From Microlunatus panaciterrae (GTDB lineage: Bacteria; Actinomycetota; Actinomycetes; Propionibacteriales; Propionibacteriaceae): a stretch of 64,000 bases of DNA. Below are positions 7,054-15,293 of this stretch, piece by piece. The stretch lies in assembly GCF_016907535.1 (NCBI RefSeq), contig NZ_JAFBCF010000001.1, positions 1,302,001-1,366,000 on the forward strand, read 5' to 3'. Below the pieces are notes generated by a model. The model had not been told where the DNA came from. It saw only the letters and a program-made list of their open reading frames with translations, and ran no database searches. The position numbers were made by a program, and so were the translations under genes. The first letter of the stretch is position 1. Every line of letters begins with the position of its first letter.

Positions 7054-8712
7054 ATGGGCAAGCCCACCATCCTGACCGTGGACGACGATCCACTGGTCTC
7101 TGCGGCGATCTCGCGTGACCTGCGCAGCCGCTACGCGGCCGACTACCGGATCGTGCGGGCGACCTCGGGAGCTCAGGCCCTGGCGGTGCTGGCCAAGCTC
7201 GCACTGCGCAACCAGCCGGTGGCCCTCATCGCCTCCGACCAGCGGATGCCGGGAATGACAGGCATCGAGATGCTCGAGCAGGCGCGCGCCCATGCGCCGA
7301 ACGCGAAATGCCTGCTGCTGACCGCCTACGCCGACACCGATGTCGCCATCAAGGCGATCAACGACATCGGGCTCGACTACTACCTGCTCAAGCCGTGGGA
7401 TCCTCCGGAGGAGCGGCTCTATCCGGTCATTGACGACCTGCTTGGCGACTGGCGACAGGCCAACCCGGACCACACGTCCGACGTCCAGGTGGTGGGCAAC
7501 CGCTGGTCCGACCGCAGCCACGACATCAAGACGTTCCTCGCCCGCAACCACGTCCCCTACCGCTGGTACGACGTCGAGCGGGATGCCGAGGCGCACCGGT
7601 TGAGAGCCCTGGCGGAGGCAACCGAAGCCGACCTGCCGCTGGTCCTCGTGCCCGAGGGTGACGCGCTGCGCGCGCCGTCGACACTCGAGCTCGCTGCGGC
7701 CCTCGGGCTGCGTACGCGTGCCGAACAACCGCTGTACGACGTGTGCATCGTCGGTGGCGGCCCGGCCGGACTGGCCGCCGCTGTGTACGCCGCGTCGGAA
7801 GGCCTGAGTACCGTCATCGTGGAGCGTGAGGCACCCGGCGGACAGGCGGGCCAGAGCGCAGCGATCGAGAACTACCTGGGATTTCCCAAGGGCCTGACCG
7901 GTTCAGACCTGACTCAGCGCGCCGTCGCTCAGGCGTCTCGGTTCGGCGCCGAGATGGTGCTGGCGCAAACCGTCGTCGGCTTCGAGACCCGCGGCCCCGT
8001 GCACGCGGTTCTGGTCGATGGCCCCGGCGAGATCGAGGCGCGGGCGGTCATCGTCGCCACCGGTGTCTCCTATCGGAGCCTGGGTGCTAAAGGGCTCGGT
8101 GAGCTGACCGGTCGCGGTGTGTACTACGGCGCCACTGCCAGCGAGGCGAGCCAGTGCCAGGGCGACGACGTCTACGTCGTCGGCGCAGCCAACTCGGCCG
8201 GGCAGGCCGCTCTCAACCTGGCCCGCTACGCCAAACGGTTGGTCCTGGTGGTGCGCGCAGCTTCGCTCGAAGCCACGATGTCGCGCTACCTGGTGGAGCG
8301 CATCCGCTCCGCAGCCAACATCGAGGTGCGGTATCGCAGCGAGGTCGTGGCCTGCGGTGGGGTGGGCCACCTGGAGACCCTCACACTGGCCAACCGGGAC
8401 ACCGGTGTCGAAGATCAGGTGCCCTCGAGCTGGCTGTTCGTCTTCATCGGAGCCTCCCCCCGGACCGAGTGGCTGGGACCCGACATCGTCCGCGACGACA
8501 AGGGCTTCGTCGTCACCGGTCAGGATCTGCTCAACGCGGCCCAGGCCCACCCCTGGGGGCTGTCGCGGGCCCCCTTCGCTCTCGAGACGAGCGTGCCCGG
8601 GGTCTTTGCCGCCGGCGACGTCCGTCTCGACTCCATGAAGCGGGTCGCCTCGGCCGTCGGTGAGGGCGCGATGGCGGTCTACCTCGTCCACCGTTACCTG
8701 GCGACCGTCTGA
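7054..8712 (+). CDS. Response regulator receiver fused to a thioredoxin-reductase-like flavoprotein lacking the CxxC
   Basis: A 552-residue fusion. Residues 1-130 are a receiver domain with DDD at 10-12, phospho-acceptor D62 in SDQRMPGMTG, T90 and K113 (LLKPWD). Residues about 145-215 look like a glutaredoxin/thioredoxin-fold linker. Residues 227-552 are a two-dinucleotide-domain flavoprotein of the TrxB type, with the FAD fingerprint VGGGPAGLAAA at 233-243, GGQAGQSAAIENYLGFP, the NADPH-side VVGAANSAGQAA and FAAGDVR near 518-524. At the place where TrxB carries its redox CATC, this protein has GATA (residues 359-362), so it cannot do ordinary dithiol exchange. Its TGA overlaps the ATG of the kinase gene, so the two are presumably a cognate pair. 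Likely redox- or NADPH-responsive output; the target is unknown. Confidence 0.9.
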   Translation: MGKPTILTVDDDPLVSAAISRDLRSRYAADYRIVRATSGAQALAVLAKLALRNQPVALIASDQRMPGMTGIEMLEQARAHAPNAKCLLLTAYADTDVAIKAINDIGLDYYLLKPWDPPEERLYPVIDDLLGDWRQANPDHTSDVQVVGNRWSDRSHDIKTFLARNHVPYRWYDVERDAEAHRLRALAEATEADLPLVLVPEGDALRAPSTLELAAALGLRTRAEQPLYDVCIVGGGPAGLAAAVYAASEGLSTVIVEREAPGGQAGQSAAIENYLGFPKGLTGSDLTQRAVAQASRFGAEMVLAQTVVGFETRGPVHAVLVDGPGEIEARAVIVATGVSYRSLGAKGLGELTGRGVYYGATASEASQCQGDDVYVVGAANSAGQAALNLARYAKRLVLVVRAASLEATMSRYLVERIRSAANIEVRYRSEVVACGGVGHLETLTLANRDTGVEDQVPSSWLFVFIGASPRTEWLGPDIVRDDKGFVVTGQDLLNAAQAHPWGLSRAPFALETSVPGVFAAGDVRLDSMKRVASAVGEGAMAVYLVHRYLATV

Positions 8713-10112
8713 TGCGGGTCGACGAACTCCGCCGGCTCAGCCTCTTCAGCGGTCTGACCGATGACCAGATCACCGAGTTGCTCGCTGCCGGCAGCGAGGT
8801 GCCCATCGTGCCCGGCGTCGACCTGTTCCACGAGGGTGATCATGCGGACTTCTGGTGGGTGCTGGTGGACGGTGCCATCGACCTCATCCGCCATGTCGGA
8901 CGCGAGGACAACGTGGTCGGCAAGATGGATGTCCCCGGTCGCTGGGCCGGCGGGTTCAGAGCCTGGGACGATCACGGCGTCTATCTCGCGACGGGCCGAG
9001 GGGTTGCTCCCGGGCGGGTGTTGCAGGTTCCGTCCGTGGCGCTGCGGGAGAAGTCGACCGCCTGGTTCCCGTTCGGGGCGCACCTGGTCGAAGGGCTGTA
9101 CGGGACCGCCCGCACGATCGAGTCGACGGTGCGGCAGCGGGAGTCGCTCGTCACCCTGGGAACGCTCGCGGCCGGCCTGGCGCATGAGATCAACAACCCG
9201 GCAGCAGCCGCCACCCGAGCGGTCGACACCCTTGAGCAGGCCTGCCAGACCCTGCTCGCGTCGCTGGGTCGCCTGGCCCAGGGCGAGATCTCGGCCCTGC
9301 AGTTCACGGCCCTCGACGCCCTGCGCCGCGAGCTGGAGCCTCCGGCGACGGTCCTCGATCCGTTGGCCACGGCCGATATCGAGGACGAGCTGTCCTCCTG
9401 GCTTGCCAGCCACGGAGTCGACCGGGACTGGATGATCGCTCCAACATTCGCCGCTTCCGGGGTCGATCTCGCGTGGTGCGAGCGGGCCGCCAGCGTGCTC
9501 CACGGCGCAGCCCTCGAGCCCGGGCTGGAATGGGTGGCGAGCACGTTGGCCGTGGCCACCCTGATCTCGGAGGTGAAGGAGTCGACCCGGCGCGTCTCCG
9601 AGCTGGTCGCGGCGGTCCGGTCCTATTCGCAGCTGGACCGCGCCTCCATGCAGCACATCCAGGTCACCGACGGAATCGAGAGCACTCTGGTGATGTTGAG
9701 CCACAAGCTCCGCAACCAGATCACCGTGGTCCGCGACTTCGACTCCCACCTTCCGCGGATCGACGCCTACGCCGGCGAGCTCAACCAGGTGTGGACCAAC
9801 GTGATCGACAACGCTGTCGACGCCATGGAAGGGGGCGGCACGCTGCGGATCTCGACCCGCGCCGAGGGCAAGGACGTCGTGGTCGAGATCACAGACACCG
9901 GGCATGGCCTGCCGGCCCAGGTCGCGGCCCGCGCGTTCGAGGCGTTTTACACCACGAAAGAGGTCGGCAAGGGGACCGGTCTCGGCCTGGACATCGCCCG
10001 CCGCATCGTAGTGGAGCGCCACGGTGGAACGATCGACATCGACTCACGACCGGGCGAGACGGTGGTGCGGGTCTGCCTACCGCTAGGACGGTCCGAGGCA
10101 TCAGAAGTCTGA
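8712..10112 (+). CDS. Sensor histidine kinase with N-terminal cyclic-nucleotide-binding-like domain
   Basis: A 466-residue soluble kinase with no membrane segments. Residues 1 to about 125 resemble a cNMP-binding beta-barrel (LSLFSGLTDDQITELLAAGSE, LFHEGDHADFWWVLVDGAIDLI), though the phosphate-binding Arg motif of true cAMP receptors is not evident. The H-box is LAAGLAHEINNP with H158. The ATPase has the N-box VWTNVIDNAVDAM, the G1 box ITDTGHGLP and the G2 box GKGTGLGLDIARRIV. An insertion of about 100 residues separates the H-box from the second half of the dimerisation region. The start codon overlaps the stop of the receiver-reductase (TGATG). The pair probably senses a cytoplasmic signal and phosphorylates D62 of the partner; this is inference from context. 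Confidence 0.92.
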   Translation: MRVDELRRLSLFSGLTDDQITELLAAGSEVPIVPGVDLFHEGDHADFWWVLVDGAIDLIRHVGREDNVVGKMDVPGRWAGGFRAWDDHGVYLATGRGVAPGRVLQVPSVALREKSTAWFPFGAHLVEGLYGTARTIESTVRQRESLVTLGTLAAGLAHEINNPAAAATRAVDTLEQACQTLLASLGRLAQGEISALQFTALDALRRELEPPATVLDPLATADIEDELSSWLASHGVDRDWMIAPTFAASGVDLAWCERAASVLHGAALEPGLEWVASTLAVATLISEVKESTRRVSELVAAVRSYSQLDRASMQHIQVTDGIESTLVMLSHKLRNQITVVRDFDSHLPRIDAYAGELNQVWTNVIDNAVDAMEGGGTLRISTRAEGKDVVVEITDTGHGLPAQVAARAFEAFYTTKEVGKGTGLGLDIARRIVVERHGGTIDIDSRPGETVVRVCLPLGRSEASEV

Positions 10113-10140
10113 GAACGGTTGACGCTCGCCGAGACTCAAA

Positions 10141-10854
10141 CTAGCTGCCAACCACCACAGTGAAGGTCTCGGCAGCAGACTCCTTGCCGTCAGCGAAGAC
10201 CTTGACCTGATAGCTGCCCTCGTCGGCCAGCTCGGCGATGAACTCCGCGTCGGCACCGGCCGCCGCCTCCGCCTCGCCGACCTGCTTGCCGTCGGCGTCG
10301 AGCAGCCGGAGGTAGAACTCAGTCGCGGCCTCGTTCTCCAGCTTGAACTCGATCTTCTCCCCCGCCGTCGCCTTCAGGTCGGTGGGCGGGACCGCTCGGC
10401 CGTCCTTGCCCACCTTGAACTCCAGCTCACGGTCATAGCTCTCCTTGGCCTGGCTGGACGAACCACCGGCACCGGTCACCGTGACCTTGGTACGGATGCC
10501 GTCGCCGGCCATCCCGGGCTTGCAGGCGACCTCGTACTCTCCGGCTGTGAGGTTCACGTCGAACGACTGTGAGGTTCCGGGGCCGATGTTCTCCTTCTCG
10601 CCCATGATCTTGGTGAACTCGTCACCATCCTTGCCGTACACGTAGACCTCGGTGACGTTCGAGCCGACGTTCTGCACCTCGAAGGTCGTAGGTCCGGCGG
10701 GGATGCTGGTCTGCGACACCTCGCAGGAACTGTCCCCGGCCTTCACCTCGTAGGTCGTCCCGCCGGCGGCGGTGGTGGTGTCGTTGCCGCAGGCGTAGAG
10801 AGAGCCGAGCAGAGCCAGTCCGGCCACGGCGCTCAGCGGTCGAAGGAGATTCAT
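10141..10854 (-). CDS. EfeO-like cupredoxin lipoprotein with two cupredoxin-type domains
   Basis: A 237-residue exported lipoprotein. The signal peptide ends in the lipobox LYAC (Cys 22). The first domain (about 33-128) matches the N-terminal cupredoxin domain of EfeO iron-uptake proteins: YEVKAGDSSCEVSQTSIPAGPTTFEV, GPGTSQSFDVNLTAGEYEVACKPGM, with paired cysteines and a possible metal-ligand Met. The second domain (about 138-237) has the same strand layout but no Cys. The M75 imelysin domain of full EfeO is absent and no efeU or efeB is adjacent. An iron-box-like sequence lies 57 bases upstream, so expression is probably induced by iron limitation. Likely role: surface binding of iron or copper. 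Confidence 0.8.
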   Translation of the reverse strand: MNLLRPLSAVAGLALLGSLYACGNDTTTAAGGTTYEVKAGDSSCEVSQTSIPAGPTTFEVQNVGSNVTEVYVYGKDGDEFTKIMGEKENIGPGTSQSFDVNLTAGEYEVACKPGMAGDGIRTKVTVTGAGGSSSQAKESYDRELEFKVGKDGRAVPPTDLKATAGEKIEFKLENEAATEFYLRLLDADGKQVGEAEAAAGADAEFIAELADEGSYQVKVFADGKESAAETFTVVVGS

Positions 10855-10910
10855 CAGGGCTGGCCTTCCAGAGGTGCGAGTGGCGCCGAGACACGCTCGG
10901 CGACGGTTTA

Positions 10911-10929
10911 TTAGGCGAGCCTTACCTTA
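10911..10929. promoter_or_regulatory. Candidate IdeR/DtxR iron box
   Basis: TTAGGCGAGCCTTACCTTA matches the actinobacterial iron-box consensus TTAGGTTAGGCTAACCTAA at 14 of 19 positions and keeps the outer TTAGG and ACCT-A half-sites. It sits 57-75 bases upstream of the cupredoxin lipoprotein start, where a repressor would cover the promoter. Confidence 0.65.
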
Positions 10930-10977
10930 AGCATGCCCCTTGCCGATGCGCAACTCCGGGCCGTCCAGCGACGTGCG

Positions 10978-12633
10978 TCAGCCCAGATCGCTCCTTGAGA
11001 GCCTGATCCAGCGGTACCCCCAGCCGTGCAGTTCCAGACCGGTCAGTCTTCGCGTCGGCTTGTCGTAGGGGCCGTCGACCAACAGGTCGTACGGCGCCTC
11101 TAGCGCGCCCTTCAACGGACCGATGTCGACCGTCACCGGCGTATCGGCCAGGTTATGCAGCAGCAGGATGGAGCCGGAGGGCGCATCGAACCGGTGCGCC
11201 AGCACCGAGCGTGGCAGAGGGACGTCGAGAATCGACGCCGTGCCGGTCCCGATCTCCGGGGCGCTTCGCAAGGTGTGCACCAGGTTCTCGAACCACCGCA
11301 GCAACGAGGTGGGGTCGCGATGCTGAGAGCGGACGTTCACCTTCCGCGCGCCGAACTTGCCACTCATCGCGACCGGCCGGGCGAGCAGCTCCTTCGCTGC
11401 CGACGAGAACCCGCCGTTGGGGCCGTCATCCCACTGCATCGGCGTACGGATGGCCTCGCGGCCGTCCAGGCTCAGGTCCTCCCCCATGCCGATCTCCTCC
11501 CCGTAGCGGATCACGGGCGTGCCGGGCAGCGAGAACTGCAGGGCGTAGGCGAGCTCGATCTGCCGGCGCTCACCGCGGAGCATCGGGGCCAGCCTGCGGC
11601 GGATGCCGCGACCGTACAGCCGCATGTCCGGTCGCGGAGCGAAGGCCCGAAAGACGTCGCCTCGTTGCTCGTCGGTGAGCCTGCTCAGATCCAGCTCGTC
11701 ATGGTTGCGCAGGAAGGTGGCCCACTGGGCGCCGGCGGGCAGCCGGACCGCGGTCGTCAGCGCCTCGATCAGCGGCTCGGCGTCGGTGCGAGCCAGCGCC
11801 AGCCAGATCCTCGGGTTGAGCAGGAAGTCGAACATCATCTGCGCCCGGTCGCTCGGTCCGTCGGGCCGACTGCCGGTGAACGCACTTACGGCACTGGGCG
11901 CCACGTTGGCCTCGCACAGCAGGACCGAGTCACCCTTCTGCCACTGCGTCTCCTGTCGCCACGAGTCGATGATGGAGAAGTCCTGAGGCCCGGGGTCGAC
12001 ACCCGGGGAGACCTGTTCGATCACGAACGGGGCGGCGTCGATCCGGAACCCCGAGGCACCGAGCTGGAGCCAGAAGCCGATGATCTTGCCGATCTCCTTG
12101 CGCACCGCGGGATTCGACCAGTTGAGGTCGGGCTGGAAGTCATAGAAGCGGTGGAAGTACCAGGCGGCCGCCTGTTCGTCGAACGTCCAGGTCTCGGTCT
12201 GCTCCCCCGGGAACACCGTGCCTTGAAACCGATCCGGCGGCTCCTCAGCGCTCCAGACGTACCAGTCCCGGTAGGGCGAGCTCGGATCGCTGCGGGCCGA
12301 TGCGAACCAGGCATGCTCATCGGAGGTGTGGTTGACGACGAGGTCGAGCAGGATCCGGATGCCACGTTCGCGGGCCCGACGGGTGAGCTCCGCGAAATCG
12401 CCGAGACTGCCCAGCTTGGGGTCGACCTCGTAGTAGTCGCTGACGTCGTAGCCGTTGTCACGTCCCGGGCTGGGGTGGATCGGGTTGAGCCAGAGGCAGG
12501 TGACACCGAGCCGCGCCAGGTAGTCCAGACGGCTGATCAGGCCACGGAGATCACCCCTGCCATCACCGTTGGAGTCCTGGAAGGAAGCCACCTCCAGGCA
12601 GTAGATCACCGCCTCCTGGTACCACTTGGTCAC
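10978..12633 (-). CDS. GH13 alpha-amylase-family enzyme (trehalose synthase/alpha-glucosidase-like)
   Basis: A 551-residue GH13 protein. The barrel motifs are in order: DLVVNHTS (region I), GFRIDAAPF with nucleophile Asp (region II), LLCEANV with the acid/base Glu (region III) and LRNHDELDLS with the transition-state Asp (region IV). The opening KWYQEAVIYCLEVASFQDSNGDGRGDLRGL and the late PGTPVIRYGEEIGMGEDLSL resemble the GH13_16 trehalose-synthase (maltose glucosylmutase) branch and related oligosaccharide enzymes. A C-terminal beta domain follows. GTG 12633 is chosen because GAGGAG lies 6 bases upstream, whereas the TTG at 12639 touches it. There is no maltokinase domain. Substrate is therefore maltose/trehalose-like by inference only. 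Confidence 0.88.
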   Translation of the reverse strand: MTKWYQEAVIYCLEVASFQDSNGDGRGDLRGLISRLDYLARLGVTCLWLNPIHPSPGRDNGYDVSDYYEVDPKLGSLGDFAELTRRARERGIRILLDLVVNHTSDEHAWFASARSDPSSPYRDWYVWSAEEPPDRFQGTVFPGEQTETWTFDEQAAAWYFHRFYDFQPDLNWSNPAVRKEIGKIIGFWLQLGASGFRIDAAPFVIEQVSPGVDPGPQDFSIIDSWRQETQWQKGDSVLLCEANVAPSAVSAFTGSRPDGPSDRAQMMFDFLLNPRIWLALARTDAEPLIEALTTAVRLPAGAQWATFLRNHDELDLSRLTDEQRGDVFRAFAPRPDMRLYGRGIRRRLAPMLRGERRQIELAYALQFSLPGTPVIRYGEEIGMGEDLSLDGREAIRTPMQWDDGPNGGFSSAAKELLARPVAMSGKFGARKVNVRSQHRDPTSLLRWFENLVHTLRSAPEIGTGTASILDVPLPRSVLAHRFDAPSGSILLLHNLADTPVTVDIGPLKGALEAPYDLLVDGPYDKPTRRLTGLELHGWGYRWIRLSRSDLG

Positions 12634-12862
12634 GGTCAACTCCTCGCTCGTCGTCTGATCACCCTCACGCCTGACCCTAGCGGGGGGTCGCGCCGAACGT
12701 CAGCAAAGAGACCGAATGACCCTTGCCGGCGGGACCTTGGACTCCTTCAACGACTCCTCCCGACACGACAGGGTGGAGACAGCGAAAAGAGCATCTGGTG
12801 TGTCAGAGTCTGGCCGCCCACCGAGCCGCCTTTTGCACTGATCGACCAGGAAGTGGAGTCTC

Positions 12863-13231
12863 GTGATGACCGGTTCACCTTCACCATCGGTGACCAGGCC
12901 GGTGAGCCCCCACAAGTTCCTGCCTCGGACCAGTGCCGGATGGGTGGTGGTGGCGCTGGCGGTCTTTGTTGTCGTCCCCTTGCCGATGGCACTGGGCATC
13001 AGTCTGCTGGCGAGACTGTGGTCGACGACCGGCCTGTCGGTCAGTGCGAACAACACGGTCGTCCGCAGCGGCGGCATGCTGATGCTGGCCTCGGCGATCG
13101 CCAGCGGGGTCGTCGGGTGGATCGTCATCGCCCGAGGCAGAGACCGCGCCCGACTCGTCTGGATCATGACCGTCACGACGACTGCATTCGCCCTTTTCCT
13201 CATCCTCGGTGAGGCCTTCTGGTGGGAGTAG
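12863..13231 (+). CDS. Small membrane protein of unknown function
   Basis: A 122-residue protein with three predicted membrane helices: residues about 27-50 (VVVALAVFVVVPLPMALGISL), 70-88 (GGMLMLASAIASGVVGWIVIA) and 98-115 (VWIMTVTTTAFALFLILG). A short positively charged N-terminal segment precedes the first helix, and the C-terminus ends EAFWWE. No family is recognised. The region 12634-12862 upstream contains only promoter-like sequence for it and for the divergent GH13 gene. Coding is supported by clear helix periodicity and clean start and stop positions between neighbours. Confidence 0.7.
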   Translation: MMTGSPSPSVTRPVSPHKFLPRTSAGWVVVALAVFVVVPLPMALGISLLARLWSTTGLSVSANNTVVRSGGMLMLASAIASGVVGWIVIARGRDRARLVWIMTVTTTAFALFLILGEAFWWE

Positions 13232-13264
13232 GACAGATCCGGCGCGCCGGGGGTGGTCGGTGCG

Positions 13265-13693
13265 TCAGTGCTCCGGCGGCGCGCTCTCCTGGCTCGGGAC
13301 GAGCTCGGTGATCAGCATCTCGATCCGGCGACGGATCTCGTCTCGGATGGGACGCACCGCTTCGACTCCCTTGCCGGCTGGGTCGTCGAGCTGCCAGTCC
13401 TCGTACCGCTTGCCGGGATAGAACGGACAGGTGTCACCGCAGCCCATGGTGACGACGACATCCGACTCGCGCACTGCCTGGTCGGTGAGGATCTTCGGTC
13501 GCTCCGCGGAGATGTCGATGCCCAGCTCGGCCATGGCCTGCACAGCCGCCGGGTTCACCTGATCAGCCGGCTCGGAGCCGGCCGAACGGACCTCGATCGC
13601 GCCACCGGACAGGTGGTGGAGAAAGGCCGCCGCCATTTGCGAGCGACCCGCGTTGTGGACGCAGACGAACAGCACGCTGGGACGATCCGACAT
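13265..13693 (-). CDS. arsC: Arsenate reductase, low-molecular-weight phosphatase type
   Basis: A 142-residue enzyme that reduces arsenate to arsenite. The phosphate/arsenate loop CVHNAGRS begins at Cys 11 (CX5R), and two further cysteines sit in MGCGDTCPFYPGKRYEDW (C85 and C89), followed by the DDP catalytic-acid motif. These match the thioredoxin- or mycothiol-linked ArsC family. It lies 2 bases downstream of acr3 in the same direction and is evidently cotranscribed. The ATG at 13693 lies in a longer open frame that extends upstream through acr3 in another phase; that extension is meaningless. Confidence 0.95.
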   Translation of the reverse strand: MSDRPSVLFVCVHNAGRSQMAAAFLHHLSGGAIEVRSAGSEPADQVNPAAVQAMAELGIDISAERPKILTDQAVRESDVVVTMGCGDTCPFYPGKRYEDWQLDDPAGKGVEAVRPIRDEIRRRIEMLITELVPSQESAPPEH

Positions 13694-13695
13694 GG

Positions 13696-14835
13696 TCAAA
13701 CTCCTTGATCGGCAGCGGGTCGGACAGCAGGCGGGCCGCCAACTGGCGCGGGGTCTTCGGGAAAGAGATGTCGGCGTGCCCACAGGGCCACGTACACCAG
13801 GGCCACCAGAACCGGGACCTCGATCAGCGGCCCGACCACACCGGCCAACGCCTGACCTGAGGTGACGCCGAAAGTGCCGATCGCCACCGCGATGGCGAGC
13901 TCGAAGTTGTTGCCGGCAGCGGTGAACGCCAGGGTCGTCGCGCGCGGGTAGCCCAGCCGGAGGGCGCGGCCGGCGAGCAGGCTCAGGCTGAACACGACGA
14001 TGAAGTAGACCAGCAGCGGCAGCGCGATCCGGGCGACGTTCCATGGCTCGGAGACGATGGTGTCGCCTTGCAGCGCGAACAGGATCACGATGGTGAACAG
14101 CAGGCCGTACAGTGCCCAGGGTCCGATTTTGGGCAGCAGCGTGTGCTCGTACCACTCGCGGCCCCTGGCGCGTTCGCCCAGGATGCGGGTCAGAAAGCCG
14201 GCCGCCAGCGGGATGCCCAGGAACACCAGCACGCTGGCCATGATGGCCCAGACCGAGAACTCCGCCGACGTCGTCGTCAGACCCAGCCAGGACGGCAGCA
14301 CCTGCAGGTAGAACCAGCCCAGCGCGCCGAATGCCAGCACCTGGAAGACCGAGTTGATCGCCACGAGCACGGCGGCTGCCTCGCGGTCGCCGCAGGCGAG
14401 GTCGTTCCAGATCAGCACCATGGCGATGCAGCGTGCAAGACCGACGATGATCAGCCCGGTCCGATACTCCGGCAGATCCGGCAGGAAGAGCCACGCCAGC
14501 GCGAACATGAACGCCGGCGCGAGCACCCAGTTGATCAACAGCGAGGTGACCATCAATCGTCGGTCGGACACCACTCGACCGGTCTCGTTGTAGCGCACCT
14601 TGGCCAGCACCGGATACATCATCACCAGCAAGCCGACCGCGATCGGCAATGAGACGGAGCCGATCTTGACCGAGTTGAGCACGTCGGCAATCCCGGGCAC
14701 CAGCCGGCCCAGCACGAGACCCAGGGCCATCGCTGCCAGGATCCACACCGGGAGCAACCGGTCGAGGGTCGACAACCGGGGCGCGGGGACGGCCCCGACC
14801 GTCTCGCCGGCTGGCGCCTGCGTCTGTGGGTTCAC
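13696..14835 (-). CDS. acr3: Arsenite efflux permease, ACR3 family
   Basis: A 379-residue, ten-helix permease of the bile/arsenite/riboflavin transporter superfamily. ACR3 signatures visible are the conserved helix-4 cysteine in GLARCIAMVLIWNDLACGD, the following NSVFQVLAFGALGWFYL, and the discontinuous-helix motif TLAFTAAGNNFELAIAVAIG. It exports arsenite using the proton gradient. A GTG start at 14835 is preceded by GAGAGGG. It is the first gene of an acr3-arsC operon and diverges from arsR, with two operator-like dyads in the 92-base gap. Confidence 0.95.
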   Translation of the reverse strand: MNPQTQAPAGETVGAVPAPRLSTLDRLLPVWILAAMALGLVLGRLVPGIADVLNSVKIGSVSLPIAVGLLVMMYPVLAKVRYNETGRVVSDRRLMVTSLLINWVLAPAFMFALAWLFLPDLPEYRTGLIIVGLARCIAMVLIWNDLACGDREAAAVLVAINSVFQVLAFGALGWFYLQVLPSWLGLTTTSAEFSVWAIMASVLVFLGIPLAAGFLTRILGERARGREWYEHTLLPKIGPWALYGLLFTIVILFALQGDTIVSEPWNVARIALPLLVYFIVVFSLSLLAGRALRLGYPRATTLAFTAAGNNFELAIAVAIGTFGVTSGQALAGVVGPLIEVPVLVALVYVALWARRHLFPEDPAPVGGPPAVRPAADQGV

Positions 14836-14853
14836 TCGACCCTCTCCCGGTCA

Positions 14854-14871
14854 CATCGACAAGTTTCGATG
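14854..14871. promoter_or_regulatory. Candidate ArsR operator 1
   Basis: CATCGACAAGTTTCGATG is a perfect dyad (CATCGA-N6-TCGATG) 19 bases upstream of the acr3 start. Short ATCGA/TCGAT half-sites separated by six bases fit ArsR/SmtB-family operators. Confidence 0.7.
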
Positions 14872-14890
14872 AAGCGAGTATCCGCCAACC

Positions 14891-14908
14891 CATCGAAAAA
14901 TGTCAATG
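14891..14908. promoter_or_regulatory. Candidate ArsR operator 2
   Basis: CATCGAAAAATGTCAATG has the same CATCGA-N6-TCGATG layout with one mismatch in the right half. It lies 37 bases from operator 1 and 20 bases before the arsR start, so it could autoregulate arsR. Confidence 0.6.
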
Positions 14909-14927
14909 CGAGGGTCATACTGGGCGC

Positions 14928-15293
14928 GTGACGGACACTTCGACCAGGCACCTTCCGCTCTTGGTGCCGGCCTGCGCGGCCGACGCCAAGGAGGGCCTCG
15001 ACGCGCACGAGGCCCAACGTTACGCCCACGTCTTCAAGGCTCTGGGCGATCCAACCCGGCTGCGTCTGGTCACCATGGTCGCCGCCCACGAGAATCAGGA
15101 GGCCTGTGTCTGTGACCTGACAGAGCCCCTCGACCTCGGCCAGCCGACCGTCTCGCACCACCTCAAGATCCTCGTCGACGCCGGCATTCTGCGACGTGAC
15201 AAGCGCGGCATCTGGTCCTACTACTCGATCGTTCCCGGAGCACTGCAGGCCGTCGGTGATCTCCTGCACACTCTCCCGGCAGCACCGGGCTAG
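14928..15293 (+). CDS. arsR: ArsR-family arsenite-responsive repressor
   Basis: A 121-residue winged-helix regulator. The recognition region reads LDLGQPTVSHHLKILVDAGILRRDKRGIWSYYSI, and ACVCDLTE supplies the classic vicinal cysteines of the arsenite sensor; a further Cys lies near the N-terminus (VPACAAD). I chose GTG 14928 rather than an upstream ATG at 14826, because the longer form would overlap acr3 and both operators. It is divergent from acr3-arsC, which it presumably represses until As(III) binds. Its stop overlaps the convergent spermidine-synthase-like gene by four bases. Confidence 0.93.
   Translation: MTDTSTRHLPLLVPACAADAKEGLDAHEAQRYAHVFKALGDPTRLRLVTMVAAHENQEACVCDLTEPLDLGQPTVSHHLKILVDAGILRRDKRGIWSYYSIVPGALQAVGDLLHTLPAAPG

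Noticed and set aside
13694-14893. Long minus-strand frame joined to arsC
   Set aside because: It is the acr3 gene read in the wrong phase; the ArsC domain begins at ATG 13693.
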